DNA of 64,000 nucleotides, taken from Moringa oleifera (lineage: Eukaryota; Streptophyta; Magnoliopsida; Brassicales; Moringaceae). A program made the translations under genes and the position numbers. Under the pieces are notes generated by a model. The model did no database searches. It worked only from the letters and a program-made list of their open reading frames with translations, and was not told the DNA's origin. This document shows, piece by piece, positions 12,887-25,712 of the stretch. The stretch's first letter is position 1, and each line of letters opens with the position of its first letter. The stretch spans positions 2,606,501 through 2,670,500 of the forward strand of contig JAJFZO010000034.1 in NCBI GenBank assembly GCA_021397835.1. Reading direction: 5' to 3'.

Positions 12887-14695
12887 TCATAAATACTGGT
12901 AGAGACTCTTAGCACTAGGGATCGGCTTCTTCTTGCTGCTCATGATTCGCAGACTCTGTCTTAATATGTCTATCTCTCTTTCTTTCTTGCGTTGCTCATG
13001 CTCCATTGCGGCTACTTGTGCTTTAAGTAGTTGAACGGTTTCCTCCTTGGTCTTCACTTCCTTCCTTAGCTCTTCCACCATGTCTTCTTCCTCAGCTCTC
13101 AAAAACAGCCCATCTCCTGCACAACACAACCATTTGGTAAATGCTTGTTATTGTTCACTTCACCTTTGAACGTGTGTATCTACTATGAAACCACAAAAAT
13201 TTCAAAGTATCCGCATAATGTAAAATAACAACCTTCTTCAAACACCTTAGGTACTAAATTAGTTTTATCACATTTTGTTGCAGTGAATGAAACCAGAAAA
13301 AAATGGTTGACTAATTCTTACAATAAATTTTAGGGTTTTTTGGATTTGCTCTTATAACATACATGTAAAGTATTATACATAGACTTGCTTTAAAATTTCT
13401 TTGTCAAATTAAAGGCTGCAATGTGAAATTACAGAATAGCATGTGTGCAATATGTTATTTAGAAAACTAAGGTTTAAATTGATACTGCCTTGAAATATAA
13501 TAAGTATATCCCTAAACTTAAAGGCTATAACATTTTGTTCACTAATAACTTAAGCATTATTTCCTTGTTCTTCTTCTTTAAATGTGGATCCTCTTTGGTG
13601 TGGTTTTCGGTACTGGAATGAGTGTCATTTATGTAAATTAAACATGTGGAACTTCTCAATTTGGCACCAGAAGAATGCAGTGAAAAGGAACTTTTGAGCC
13701 TTTCTCTGTGAACTGAAGATATTTAGAAACCCCGTTTTACTAAATTGTCTATGTGCATTATAAACTATCGATTAAGTTGCTTATCAAATTACTATATCAT
13801 CGTCTGAGTGCAGGGCCACACAGAAACACTTGGGTCTCACTTGAGTTCCAAACATGAGGACATGTAATAAAAACCTCAAAAATGTGTATGGTCAGGCAAA
13901 TGATTGACAGACCCACATGGATTTTATTCTAGACATCACACAGCAAGTTTGTAGATATAATTACTTTCTGTGATGGAATGAAGGGCATCACTGTGTTATG
14001 TCTCCCAAGTGTACTTTTTCCTGTTTGCTAAGAAGAAATCTTTGGATGAAATGCAAGGCAATTAAGATGGGTATGTATCCCCTCAATGCATACATAATTG
14101 ACATGCATAATGTACACAATAGAAGTTAATTCCTCGTTGCATATATAGTTCACTTGTCTGTATGTCTATGTGTGCAAGTGTACAGCGTATCTGTATGTAG
14201 GTGCAAGCATGTGTTGTGTTTGAGAGAGAGACAGAGAAGTAGAAGATTACCATTTGTTCTCTGAATGAGATCATCAAGCTCAGTCTTGATAGCAAGATAT
14301 AGTTGCTTCCACTTCTCTACTGCCTCATCTCGGCGGGCTCTCTCCTCCCTCATGTGCTCCACCAGAACTGCAGTCCCCAACAGTTGCCACTGATCCTTCT
14401 CACATTTCTCTGCAACCAAAACCCCATCTTTGGTCCCTGGGCTGATACCCTCTTGCTTGTCTTTAACCATCTTCCTCAACCTCCTCACCTCCTCTTTCAG
14501 CTTCCTTCTCTCCCTCTTCCACTCTGCTTCCTTAAATGCAAAAACCATCACTTCCCTCTCGTGTGCCCTCCTCTCCTTCTCTCTTTCAAACACCATCTCG
14601 TTGATTTCCTCTTGCACAAGCCTCATCTTCTCACTCAAACTCCACTTGTCTCTCCCACATCGCCTACCCCGTCTCTTGCTAGCAAAACCACCCAT
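12887..14695 (-). CDS. Small coiled-coil protein, two exons, 224 aa
   Basis: Exon 1 runs 14695-14251, with ATG as MGGFASKRRGRR. The GT donor is at 14250-14249, the AG acceptor at 13118-13117, and exon 2 runs 13116-12887. The joint is phase 1 and the sum is 675 nt, exactly 225 codons. The N-terminus is strongly basic. From about residue 20 to 90 and again from 110 to 210 the protein is a Lys/Arg/Glu-rich heptad-like helix (for example EREVMVFAFKEAEWKRERRK and ELRKEVKTKEETVQLLKAQV), so a long coiled coil is predicted. The C-terminus (SKKKPIPSAKSLYQYL) is basic. There is no signal peptide or membrane segment. MGG without Cys at 3-5 could allow N-myristoylation, but this is speculative. I do not recognise the family with certainty; plant BRANCHLESS TRICHOME-like coiled-coil proteins are one possibility. 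Plus-strand frames over exon 1 (14303-14801) are shadows. Confidence 0.75.
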
Positions 14696-14870
14696 GTTAA
14701 ATAGTGAGTTGATGTTTCTCTTGTGGTTAGACTGGATGAGAAGAAAGAGGAAGATCGAATTTGTGGGGTTTGCAAGAATAGCAGTGTGTGAGTGTGAGTG
14801 ACCTCATTTCCCTGCAGAGATGGTCCTTAATGAATGAAGAGCAGCTAACCAGAACCTGAAGTTTCAAGAC

Positions 14871-17382
14871 AGAGAGGACTTTATGTAGGCCAGCCTTTCA
14901 TCAGCAGCTTAATTATTGATATGGGGAAGTGTCAAAGGGGACTCGTGAAGAGGATTGTCTGTGCCTAAGTTGGTACCAAAAGAAAATGGATGTAACACAC
15001 CAGACAGGTATGCAAGAAGAAATAATGTAGTACATCAGATTTGGTTATAGCTACTCACATGCTGTATATTTGGAGCAATGATTTTAGAACCCAATTATCA
15101 CTCAGGATAATGGTAGCTCTATGTGGGCCTACTTTCTTTGAAAATAAGGACATATGTTTTTGGCTTGTTTTTTTGTTTCAGCTTGTTTTTCTTCTTCCTC
15201 GGATATGACTAGATTCTTTATGTGATTCACAGATTCTTCTTTTTTTTCACTGAATGTTTTCCAGATTTTTCAGCATAACACATTGTTAGCTTGTTTGATT
15301 GCCTGTTGTTGAATATCGATTTCTGATCCATCAGCAGAGGAGATTGAATTAGTTAAGTTGAAGTTACCTATGACAAAGTAGAAGATTGAGAATAGAGTAT
15401 TATTACAGGTATAAGTATGTCAAAAATATCTTTCTTGCTACTGGTGGACCACATAATCTTGTCAGGTCCACATTAGTGTATATGATGCTCCAACAGCCAA
15501 GCCAGGGTCTTGTAAAATCTGAAGGGAAGATGATATTCGCTCATTTGATCTCATATTATTGCCAGATTGATTTTTTAAGATGAATTTGGCATTGGATACA
15601 CAATTTTGATAACATACAAATATCTTATCACTTCAAAAACGTCATCAAATGATTATTTATTTGACATCGCATCAAAAGTTCACCTGAATTGAGTAATTGT
15701 TATTTTTCAGATGTGTTACCAATTTAGACCGAAAGATATTAATTAAGTATTTTTGAAATGAATCTCATATGAATTACTTATTAAGAATATTTTTTAAAGT
15801 TTATTATTTTTGTAAAGTTTTTTTTTTTCTCAATTATTTATCGGCCGAGCAAGACATAGTAATTCGCATGGCATATAGTATAATGAATTAAGGGTAGTGT
15901 GTTACCTAAAAAGAAGTTGAATGGAGATGGGTATGTGGCCGCAGAATTTGGCTTTATTATTAATACATGGAAACAGAAACATTTATGGCGATTAAGTCCT
16001 GGGATTCCCTGCCTGAAAAGGATTCTCTATTTAATGCTGCAAGGATATGCGTCCATCCTTCACCACAGTCCACAGGTACTGTCCATTTCTCATTAATAAG
16101 TTTCTCCAACCACAACCACTCACTGCTTTGTCTGTAATGTAACTCCATTGTGTGATTTTACTCTGCTTTGGACGAGAGTCCTTATCTAGTGTTTGTGTTT
16201 TTGAGTAGCAGCTGAATTTGCTCGCCTTGTCAGCTGCGAGCGGCAGGGACATTGATGGAGAAGGCAGCCTGTCAAAGTCGTACTTTGCTTGCCAAAAATG
16301 CCTTTCCACCTTTCTCCCTTCTTTTTCTTCTCAAACACAAGGGTTTCCAGCCAAAAGTTAATACTTTATATTTTTCAACAATAATTATAATAAGTTTTGT
16401 TATATATTTTTAATAATTATCAAATAATAAATTTTAATTAATCATAAGATCATTTATTATAAAGTCAATTTGCCAACTCAAAAATAAAAAATTAGCATGT
16501 TGAATATGAAAGCCTTTTTTTTCTACAAAGCATTTTGAGCTAATTGATGAAATTAGCTTTAAAAAAAATTTCATTACAAAACTAACTGAAGAAGATTTTG
16601 AGCTATTAGTCCCATGTTTTTAGTCTATTTTTTTAAATTAAGAAGATTATGTCATCTTTTTCTTTTGGTTATGAAGACCATTGTATCCTCACTCACATGT
16701 GGGGAATAGTATACTCCATTTTACTATGTTGTCACTTAACTAGCAATGTAGTCACTTTCTATCTTCTTTTGTCCGTTAAAGCTTCCAAACTCATTTCTTT
16801 ATGTTGCTTCTTTGTCAAGTCCAAGTGAGGGCAACTCTATTTCATCACCTCACATTTATGTATACAATGGCTTGCATGCCAGTGGAATCTTCATATCGTA
16901 TAAAATGGCTTGCATGTTTTATGTGATGGTGTTCGACGAAGAAAATGATCAACCCAATGAAAAACGAGTAAAAAGTTAGATATATTTCTTAAAGTTTTTG
17001 TTCAAATGTGCAAAAAATAGTTCATTGATTTATGTTCACCATTTTTCTCTCATTGATAGGTTTATAGATTTTTCTTTGATTTTTTGTCAGGCTTGAGAGG
17101 AAGCCGTTAACCTTATAAGTTTTGAGTTTGTTTAAGGATGATTTTCTAGTAATGTGTGTGTTCATGTACAACAAGCGAAAAGTCAAGTTGCATTTTTTTG
17201 TTTTTGACTAGGTTCATTTTTTTGTGATACCTATTATGTCATTTTTGGTTTCTACATTGGACCCACATCGAATACTTATTTTTTGAGAGGATTTAATGTT
17301 AAATGAATATCCAATAACTCTTATAAATCAATTATAGAGAAATATGTTAATTTTTTATGTGTTTAATTAGTCATTTTAAGTG
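14871..17382. other. Gene-poor spacer, left part
   Basis: This is the upstream side of the coiled-coil gene, so its promoter should start near 14.8 kb. A less AT-rich patch at about 15960-16310 holds overlapping open frames on the minus strand (up to 92 codons); I recognise no protein family and see no consistent splice structure. The rest is AT-rich sequence without recognised features. Confidence 0.35.
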
Positions 17383-17826
17383 ATAGTTATTTAGTCTGCA
17401 CTAATAAATATATGAGACAACAATGATTTATCTCTAATGATCATCATTTTTCACATATAAGATATTATCTGTTTTGTAATTGTCATATTTGTCTATCCTG
17501 ACTTATATGAAAATGTTGTCTGTTATAATATCTTATTGTGGTGTGTGATTAGTATAATGTAAAAAAAAAATATTGATAATGACTTTTTACGAATTATAGT
17601 TATTTAATTTGCACTATTAATATATGAGACGATAATGATTTATTTCTAATGATCATGATTTTTCACATACAAGATATTATCTTTTTTGTAATTGTCATAT
17701 TTGTCTATCGTTACTTAATATGAAAATATTGTCTATTATAATATCTTATTATGGTGTGTGATTAATATAATATTAAAAAATATTGATAATGACTTTTTAC
17801 GAGCTATAGTTATTTAGTTTGCACTA
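17383..17826. repeat. Tandem repeat, about 210-bp unit, 2.1 copies
   Basis: Three starts of the same word (ATAGTTATTTARTYTGCACTA) lie at 17383, 17596 and 17806. The two full units, 213 and 210 bp, match along their length, including the internal blocks GATATTATCT, TTGTCATATTTGTCTATC and GGTGTGTGATTA, with scattered substitutions and small indels. The third copy stops after about 20 bp. There are no ORFs inside. Confidence 0.85.
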
Positions 17827-18900
17827 GACTCATTCCCTCTTAAAATGCATTAACGAAAATATTGTAGTTATGGAATGGTTGGATGCAATCGATAGGCATG
17901 TTTGAACTTGCCAAGCTCAATGTAATTAATGGATAAAGGTATGATAGAGATCAAACAGGTTACCGATTATGTTTCAGATGTATTGTTTTGAGCGGTCGGT
18001 GCATAATGCTAGGTACCTTAACCTATCATGTTTTGTCCTTGACTTTTTTGGTTGTGAACTAAATATTTTGTTGTGTTATGTATTATTGTAATTATTTTAC
18101 GCATACTTCATGCTATTGGTATTTATTTGTATTTTATCGCGCAATATGCGATTTAAATGTTGACAAGATAATAACAATTTATTTTACTTTCATAGTGATA
18201 AATATTCTTATGCTACTTTTTTCACGATAGTAATTTTGATTGCATTTAAAGTAATATTTTTTGCATCATAGTAAGTTAGCTAAGTAGATAATAATTTATT
18301 ATCTGAAATGAAAAAACTTATTGTCAATTTAATGAATGCTACTACTTTCAAGTAGCCATTATGCCTAGGATACCTAAATGAGTCATTGTGTTTAAATTTT
18401 TAATGTCATAGAAGTGTTGTTTGCTATTTTATTCAATCCGGTTTAAAAGTTTTTTAAATAAATAAAATTAACTAAAATCAACATAAAAGTATAACACATA
18501 AATTACAAACATGTCAAATACTTGTAAAACTCTTATTGCAAATCAAATATATTATATCATTTCTATGAATAAATGTAATTAAAGTATAACTCAATTAACA
18601 TTCAATGTAGTTCAATATAATGCATCATATATGTTAAAAACTAACAAATCGCTAAAATTCATAGACTTGGTAATAACTAAAACTTCAACCTAGTACAACT
18701 CAAGTAACATCAATCACATTGGCATGTATAATAATGGCAATGCATTTTCAAATCTATATAACATTCGAATCAATGAGAATGATACTCTTGCCATGATCAA
18801 TTCAACGAAACAAAAGTAGACATGCAACTAATTCATTAAATTGTTATGTCATAATTTTTTTTCTACATTTAAGCAACTATACTTCATATATAAGTCATTA
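17827..18900. other. AT-rich spacer without genes
   Basis: I see no open frame of note, no RNA gene and no recognisable transposon domain; it is AT-rich noncoding sequence between two repeat blocks. Confidence 0.4.
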
Positions 18901-18904
18901 TATA

Positions 18905-19235
18905 TATTATATAAATTATTGTAAATGTCAACCAAGTCTACTTATTATGCGAATATATATTACATAAATTACTGTAAATGTTAACCAAGTCTACTTAACT
19001 ATTCTTTGCATATAAGTTACTATCTAAGATATATAAATTACTATGTATGTCAACTAAGTTACTATTACTCATTCTTTAATATCTAATTAACTATATTTTA
19101 CATATAATTATTATGTAAGCTATACAAATTATGATGCATATTAATAAAGTCACTATTGCACGTTGTTTAATGTTTACTTAACTATACTTCACATATAAAT
19201 TACTATGCAAATTATACAAATTACAATACAGGTGT
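18905..19235. repeat. Decayed tandem repeat, about 90-bp period
   Basis: The word A(T/C)AAATTA recurs at about 18911, 18964, 19033, 19123 and 19216. Each time it is followed by a Gxx-ATG(T/C)-like block and then, in most copies, by (C)AA(C/G)T(C)TACT(T/A) and a T-rich TTTAAT segment. Spacing is near 90 bp in the last copies and shorter in the first, as if parts were lost. The copies are much diverged. Confidence 0.55.
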
Positions 19236-21640
19236 ACATGTCGTTATGGTCAAGTCAATGCAAAATATGTAAAAAATAAATAATTTATATTAAAATAAAA
19301 TCTATACATTATGAGGTGAAATTGAGCACAATTAATTTTGTAAATGAAATTTAGCTAAAATCAACATAAACTAAGGAAACAAATAAACACAAAATAAAAA
19401 ATAAATTAAAATAAAATAAAGAATAAGATAATTACAAATCAAGATAGTTACTATAACAAATATGAATATCCTTTGATTTTCTTAATTAAATTTCTTATCA
19501 ATCTTTTTATCATTATTAAACACATCTTAATTTATTTTTATTTTATCATTTAATTTTTTGTTCATTGATTAATTAGTTGTTACATCATAAATTTTATTTT
19601 TATATCTTAATTTTTTTAAAAATTATAAAATATAAAATATAAATTCTATTTGAATTCTCAACAATTATCCAAATTATATATTAATCAAATAATAAATATA
19701 AATTAATACTTTTTTTTTGTTTGGTTTTTCACATGAAAAGAGTGAATGATTAAAAAAAAGAAAAGATTTATTATTAACAGTAAATTCGTACCATATCCAT
19801 GTCAAGTGCAGAATGGGTATTTATATGTTAAAAATAATTATGAGTTTACTTTTATTCAAAATTTAAATTTTCTTCTTGTTATACATGTTTATCTCTAAAT
19901 TTCTTTAAATAAAAAAAGTATAATAAATTAACAAATGAACAACTATTTAGCAATATTATAAAAATCAAACAACCTGTGATTACTCAAAAAGAAAAATAAA
20001 GAAATAATATTTAATTGCAACAAAACTTATAATTATGCAAAGTAAATATTGGACACCATAATAAAGATTCTAAATTTGATTAAAATGTATGAATAAAAAT
20101 TTAGTATTCGTAAATTTGAGTGAGCCAACTCAAAACTTCAAAAAAAGAAAACTTTACAAATTTCAACCACATCTCACAATATGATCATACATATTGCAAC
20201 AAACCCTTTAAAACACTTACCTTGCCTCAAAACTTTAACAAAAACTTGTGATTACTCACGCTACCTTACAAATTTTAATCATGTTTCACAATCGAATATC
20301 ACTATCAATGGTCAAAAACAAAGAAATCATACACATTATCTCAAAACTTATGCCCATCTAATGCATTAAGTATTAAAAAACTAAATATTTGTATTATACT
20401 TTCAATACCTTTACACTAACATTAAGAAAAGGGTTTCAACGATGGGATGCTTGGTATGGGTCTTCGATGGGGTTTTCATAATAACCTCTTTTTGGACACA
20501 CAGTTTGACTTGATGAGTGATTATTGAAGATGGTCAAAAATGTGATTCCGCAAAGCGCGCGCACAATTATTTGGCGACAATGTAAGGGTCACAAAGAAGG
20601 AGATGGGATTTTGAAAAGGTCGACCAATGAGGTGAGGGTAAAAATTTCGAAAATGAACTCAAATATGGTCAGAGAAGGGTTGCACTAGTGGTATTTGCAA
20701 TCAAAGATTCGATGATGCATAATGGAGAATGGGGGAGATAAAGAGGAATAAGGAGACGAAGAGGAATGGAAATGAGTTTCGAAAGAGAAGAAATGGAGTC
20801 TCTTAGGGAGAGTTTCAAATGTTTTGAAAATTAAAGGAAACTTACCATCAAAATCTTTTGGGTAAAAAACATATGTTTGATCAATTCTCACTTGACAAGT
20901 ATTACATAGCTTAACATATGCATAAGATACAACCGAAATTAAGGCATTTGTTTAAAGATTTTATTGTATTATTTTGTGTGTTTAAGTTAATGACATATAA
21001 ATTATTGATTGTATAAAAATATAATAATTAAAAAAATAAAAAAAAGTTTTGGCCCAATATTTTTATGGTTCATACACGGTGATTTTTAAAGTATTTGTGT
21101 ATTATTTGTATCTATTGATCCATTTTTGAACCCCTAGTTTTAAGTTGATTATAATATCTAATTGCAAAAATTTTCATAATTACTTTATGCATTTTCCATC
21201 CAATTCAGATGGTTAATCCTCGGGCAAAGTACATTAGTGGGCTGCATTGGAATAATCGAGTAATTTTATGGTTCTTATACGTCCAAGAGTCCATTCTAAG
21301 AAAAGGGTTTGACAATGAACTTTTTTGAGGTAGAGTGTCATGTGAATTATCTCTCATATGGTAACAAAATTATAGTTGACCATGCAACTATGACTGATTC
21401 AAAAGTAAAATCACAAAATTTAGAATTATTATTTTTAAATATAATATTTTATAATGCATATGGTTATAGTTAATTAAAACCTTTGGTGTGTTTTGGGAAG
21501 TTTAGCTCTTTGTGGGCCCTTTGAACATTCTACATTTACCGTCTCATAAATGAAATGCCTAACTTTAGCAGGCACAAATAAAGGGGAGTCTTATTTGACC
21601 ATCATGATGAATGCTTTAACCTTTTCCTCTAACAATGAAA
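19236..21640. other. AT-rich spacer with a purine-rich patch
   Basis: Mostly AT-rich noncoding sequence. At about 20430-20830 base composition changes: the plus strand is rich in GAGGA/GAAGAG, so the minus strand is a CT-rich leader-like stretch followed by a 68-codon frame (20891-20685). This resembles the 5' leader of a decayed transposon gene or a dead gene start, but I recognise no protein domain. Confidence 0.3.
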
Positions 21641-21649
21641 AAGAAGGAA

Positions 21650-23790
21650 GTTTGATTATTTTTTTATAAAAAATAATAAAATAAAAATTATTTAAATTAT
21701 TATATTTATTAAATTAAAATTTAACTTTTAAAATATTTCTAAATGAAATCTGATTTATCAATTATTAAATTTTGTCAAAATATTTAAATATTAAATTTTT
21801 TTTACAATAAATTTTATTTCAAACTACTATTATAAAAAAATAAAATTTTTTAATATTAAAAATCTAAAAAATGTATTTTTAAAAATTTTAATTTTTTATA
21901 ATTATTTTAATTATTTTATAAAAATATTCAAATTTAAAAAATAAAATAAATATAAAGTGTAAAATCTATTATAGTAATTTTTAAAAATATTTTAATAATA
22001 AAAAAATTATTAATTTTTTATAATTATTTTAATCAAAATCTAATTTAGATAAAGTTAGTAAATTAAAACTTGTTTTAAAATGTTTTATGAATAGTTTAAT
22101 TGAAAAAAGAATAAAATTTGGTATTTAAAATGAGCTTCACAATTGGGTATGTAATTAATTTATATTTTTTAAAGGTTGAAGGAAAAAATCAAATTATATG
22201 ATGATTCAAAGAATTAACAATTATCATTTAAAACTTGTTAAATATATAAAAATAACAATTTGTATGAATGACATGTGAATTTAATCTATAAATCATGAGT
22301 CAAAATTCAATTTTGCTGATGCGTAATTCAAAATAAATTCAAAAAATAAGTTCATAACAACTAAGATCTCAAACAAATAATATTTTTAAGTGGTCAGCAA
22401 AAATAATACATCTGTATTAAAGCATTTTAGTTTATGATATTTTAAAAAATCTTTAAAATTTTCACATAAAAAATTAAACTTTTGATATTTGAAACGTAAA
22501 ATCTTGAAAAATGTCAAAAATGAAAACTTTTATGGACATTAATAGGTCACGAAATCTTAAAATTGATGTCATACTGTAATAATAAATAATTAGGTTTCTT
22601 ATTATAAAAATTTTAATATTTTTTATTTATTATAGTTTTTTTAAAAAATTTATTATTATTATTATTATTGTTGTTGTTGTTGTTGTTATTGCCTTCATTG
22701 TCATTGTTGTTATCACATTTTTGAATGATGTCATCATCACATTTTAAACATTTTAAGAAAGAAAACAATTTTTTTTTTGTTTCAATACCTTCAAACTAAC
22801 TACATCAATAATTTATCAATATTCGAGAAAATATTAATAACATTCATGTTCTTTAAATTTGTTTATAAATTTTAAATAATATAAATCAAATTATAGATAT
22901 TTTAAAATAATAAAAGAATTAAGGGTATAAGTTATATAGAACTTTAAAGTTTACTTCATGTTAACAATCAAATATTTATATTCAAAAAGTAATAAACCAA
23001 ATCTTGATATATCAATTTGATTCAAATTAAACCTTAACTTAAATAGTTATAAAAAAATTAAGATTATTTTTGTTATTAAAATATCTTAAAAATTATTAAA
23101 ATAAAATTTTTACTTTATTTTGGACATATTCATTAAATTTGAATAATTTTTATGCAAATTTTATTTTTTATGAATTAAAAAATAATTATTTAAATTTTAA
23201 AAAATATATTTTTAACACTTAAAAAAGTATAAATTTGAATATTTTTAATTTTTAATTTTTTTGATAAAATTTAATTTAATTTAATATAAATTGATAAATT
23301 ACTATTTAATTTGCCACACATGAAGGCTTGATCGGTAACATAAATAAATATAAAAATTTTATAAAATTTTTAACCAAGTGTCAATTATTTAAAATGAGAG
23401 TAAACTTTGTTTAATCATAATCGAAAATAAGGTTCATTTATTAAACTAACTTTTTTTTAAAAAAAATCTAAAAACATGTGCATTAGATGCAACAAACCAA
23501 ACATTATCTATTTATTTTTATGAAAAATTAACTTCAACCATATATTAAATTGTTTTAAAAATTAATTATATAAAAATTAAATTTTACTAATAATCTCAAA
23601 TTTTAACTTGAAAAAAATAATTTTTATTATATTTTTATATATAAATCAAAAATATTAAAACAACATCATTATAATTTTAAATTATTTTTCAAAAATTAAA
23701 TTATGTAATTATTAATAATTTTTTTATTTATTAAACTGATAAATGAATCTCTGTAAGGATAGAGAACAAATCAAAAGTCTTATTTGCATA
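21650..23790. repeat. Extremely AT-rich block, about 2.1 kb
   Basis: Almost all sequence here is A or T in short runs of AAAT, TTTA and TAAAT, with no long open frame. A short (ATT)n(GTT)n microsatellite sits at about 22650-22690. It could act as a matrix-attachment-type region or be decayed transposon sequence; neither is shown by the sequence. Composition jumps back at about 23810. Confidence 0.7.
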
Positions 23791-23860
23791 AACTAATACT
23801 AATTAAATGGGACCCAGAAAAAAACAAAGCCCTTACGGACTGCGTGGATCAACCGAACCA

Positions 23861-23866
23861 CACGTG
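23861..23866. promoter_or_regulatory. G-box CACGTG
   Basis: A palindromic CACGTG lies in a locally GC-richer patch (23810-24080), about 1.9 kb upstream of the myosin ATG. G-boxes bind bHLH and bZIP factors in plants. Function here is inference; the distance makes control of the myosin promoter possible only. Confidence 0.35.
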
Positions 23867-24350
23867 ATCTACGCGATCTTTCTAATACAACCATTATGAT
23901 TGCATGAAGAATCGTGCACCTGATCTTGTCAATGCATCAGAGGACCTGACTATACATAATGAATTTCCCTTACAGCCAACAGGCCTCCGTATCCTTCGGA
24001 GCTTTACCTGGTGGGGCCCCTATCAGGGAAGCAAATACTGGCCGTTGATATTCGTCGTTGGGGCTTGTATTACCATTTCCACACATTTTGATCATAAATG
24101 TTTTTTTAATGAAAATAACAGTTAAATAAATACAAAAATTATTTCAGATAATTTTAAAATAAATAACATGGACAGAAAAATAAATATAATAAAAAAATAA
24201 TTATCATCAAATGATTTTATTATTTTCAAACATTATTTTTTTATTTTTTCAATAAAAAAATATCTGGCGTAGATATAAAAATAATTAAATGTTTTGACGT
24301 AAAGCCTTAAAAAAAAATTCACCTATTAATTGCTTTTAGATTTATTTGGT

Positions 24351-24359
24351 ACACGTGGC
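24351..24359 (+). promoter_or_regulatory. ABRE/G-box-like ACACGTGGC
   Basis: ACACGTGGC matches the abscisic-acid response element core with G-box. It lies about 1.35 kb upstream of the myosin ATG, with a second ACGTG core about 18 bases further on (AAAACGTGCC). Paired ACGT cores are the usual arrangement in ABA-responsive promoters. The link to the myosin gene is inference. Confidence 0.4.
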
Positions 24360-25390
24360 AACTAATAAAACGTGCCGCTCCCATGACTGCAGATAATACG
24401 ATATAATGCAGGCGTCAGGATTCCTCCCGAAAGGTTGCAAATATTTGCGATCGCAGTTCCGTTTCTGCCCCCAAATTTTTCACGGTATTACTAATATGCC
24501 ATTATGGCTCGAAGCTCCAAAAATGATGTCCTGAACTCAAGTCGTCATTGTATATGTGATACTGCGTTCATAATTTATTGGATCACGATTCAGCCTTTAA
24601 ACTTCGGATTTGCAGAGAGAAGAATATAACATGAGGTATTCAAGATTAAACATGGTCTTATACTAAATATTATTTTACATTTTATTATGATTAGTGTTGT
24701 TGCAATTGTTTTATGTAATTCATATGAGCATTTTAGGTTTTTTCAGATTTTATGTAATTCATGTGATCGTAATCTGAGTTCTGTTATATATCAGTTAGCC
24801 ACCATTTTTTTTAATGATATGAGATTTAATTGTTCGGTATCTTTAAATAAAAATACAACATAGTTGTTATAAATAATTTATTATATATATATTATATAGA
24901 CAAGTTAATCATTAATAATGATTTTAAAAAAATGTGTAAATTTTCTTCATTCTTAACACTAATTGTATTGATTTTTTTCAAAAGTGAAAAAACGTAAAAT
25001 TTTTTCATGTAATTTGAAATATTAATTAATATCTTATAAAAAGGTAAAAAAATGTAATTTATATAATATTAATAGTGAAAAATACATATGTAACATAAAA
25101 AAATTGGAAGTTGAAATGTAACGTTGATATGAAAACATGGCACCATCTGCAAAAACAGTTAGAAAGAGGGGGGTAATACAGGAATTTTGTGGCTTAATGT
25201 TGAGTTTATGCGTTCACGTTGTTTTTGCCTTGGCAGGGAAAACGAAAGCCAAACTCAGAGGGCCAAAACGGGAGAGAAAACGAACGAAATTGCCAGAAAA
25301 AATAAGGGAAAAATAGTTGCAGAGGAGTGGTGCAGTTAGGGTTCGATTCGCTCCTCGTCTAAGGGAGGCGGTTCAGGGTCCGCCATTGTC

Positions 25391-25429
25391 ATGAGCAAGC
25401 CTCTGCAACGCCTACTTCCCTTCATGTGA
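25391..25429 (+). other. Upstream ORF 1 in myosin leader (12 codons)
   Basis: In the presumed 5' leader of the myosin gene, ATG at 25391 opens a 12-codon frame (MSKPLQRLLPFM) ending in TGA at 25427-25429. It could reduce translation of the main frame if the transcript starts upstream of it. Confidence 0.4.
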
Positions 25430-25616
25430 CCTCCCCACCTATTCGTTTCAATCGACAATAATTCTCTAAAGTTAGAGACAAAGAGAGGGACGTTAGAGTT
25501 GCTGCAGTTATAGATAGACAGGATATAGAGCGGTAAAGCTTTGGTCCTCGGTCAAAATTGGATTTCTCTTTTTTATTTGGTTTTCGCGTAGGTTTCCGCT
25601 GAACGAAGACATTCTG

Positions 25617-25652
25617 ATGGTTGCATTGTCATTGGCTGGTGGCTGGCTGTAG
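25617..25652 (+). other. Upstream ORF 2 in myosin leader (11 codons)
   Basis: ATG at 25617 opens an 11-codon frame (MVALSLAGGWL) ending in TAG, about 60 bases before the myosin ATG. A possible leader intron (donor near 25533, TTTCGCGTAG acceptor near 25590) lies just before it, so whether it is in the mature leader depends on splicing and start site. Confidence 0.35.
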
Positions 25653-25712
25653 AAGCAACCTAGGGTTTGCTGCCGCTGTCTTGGATCCGCATTTTGCAGA
25701 TTTTTCTGAACA

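Noticed and set aside
14303..14801. Plus-strand frames of 133 and 123 codons opposite the coiled-coil gene
   Set aside because: They are the complement of a Lys/Glu/Arg-rich coding exon, which automatically gives open Leu/Ser/Phe/Pro-rich frames. They show no domain and no splice or promoter context.
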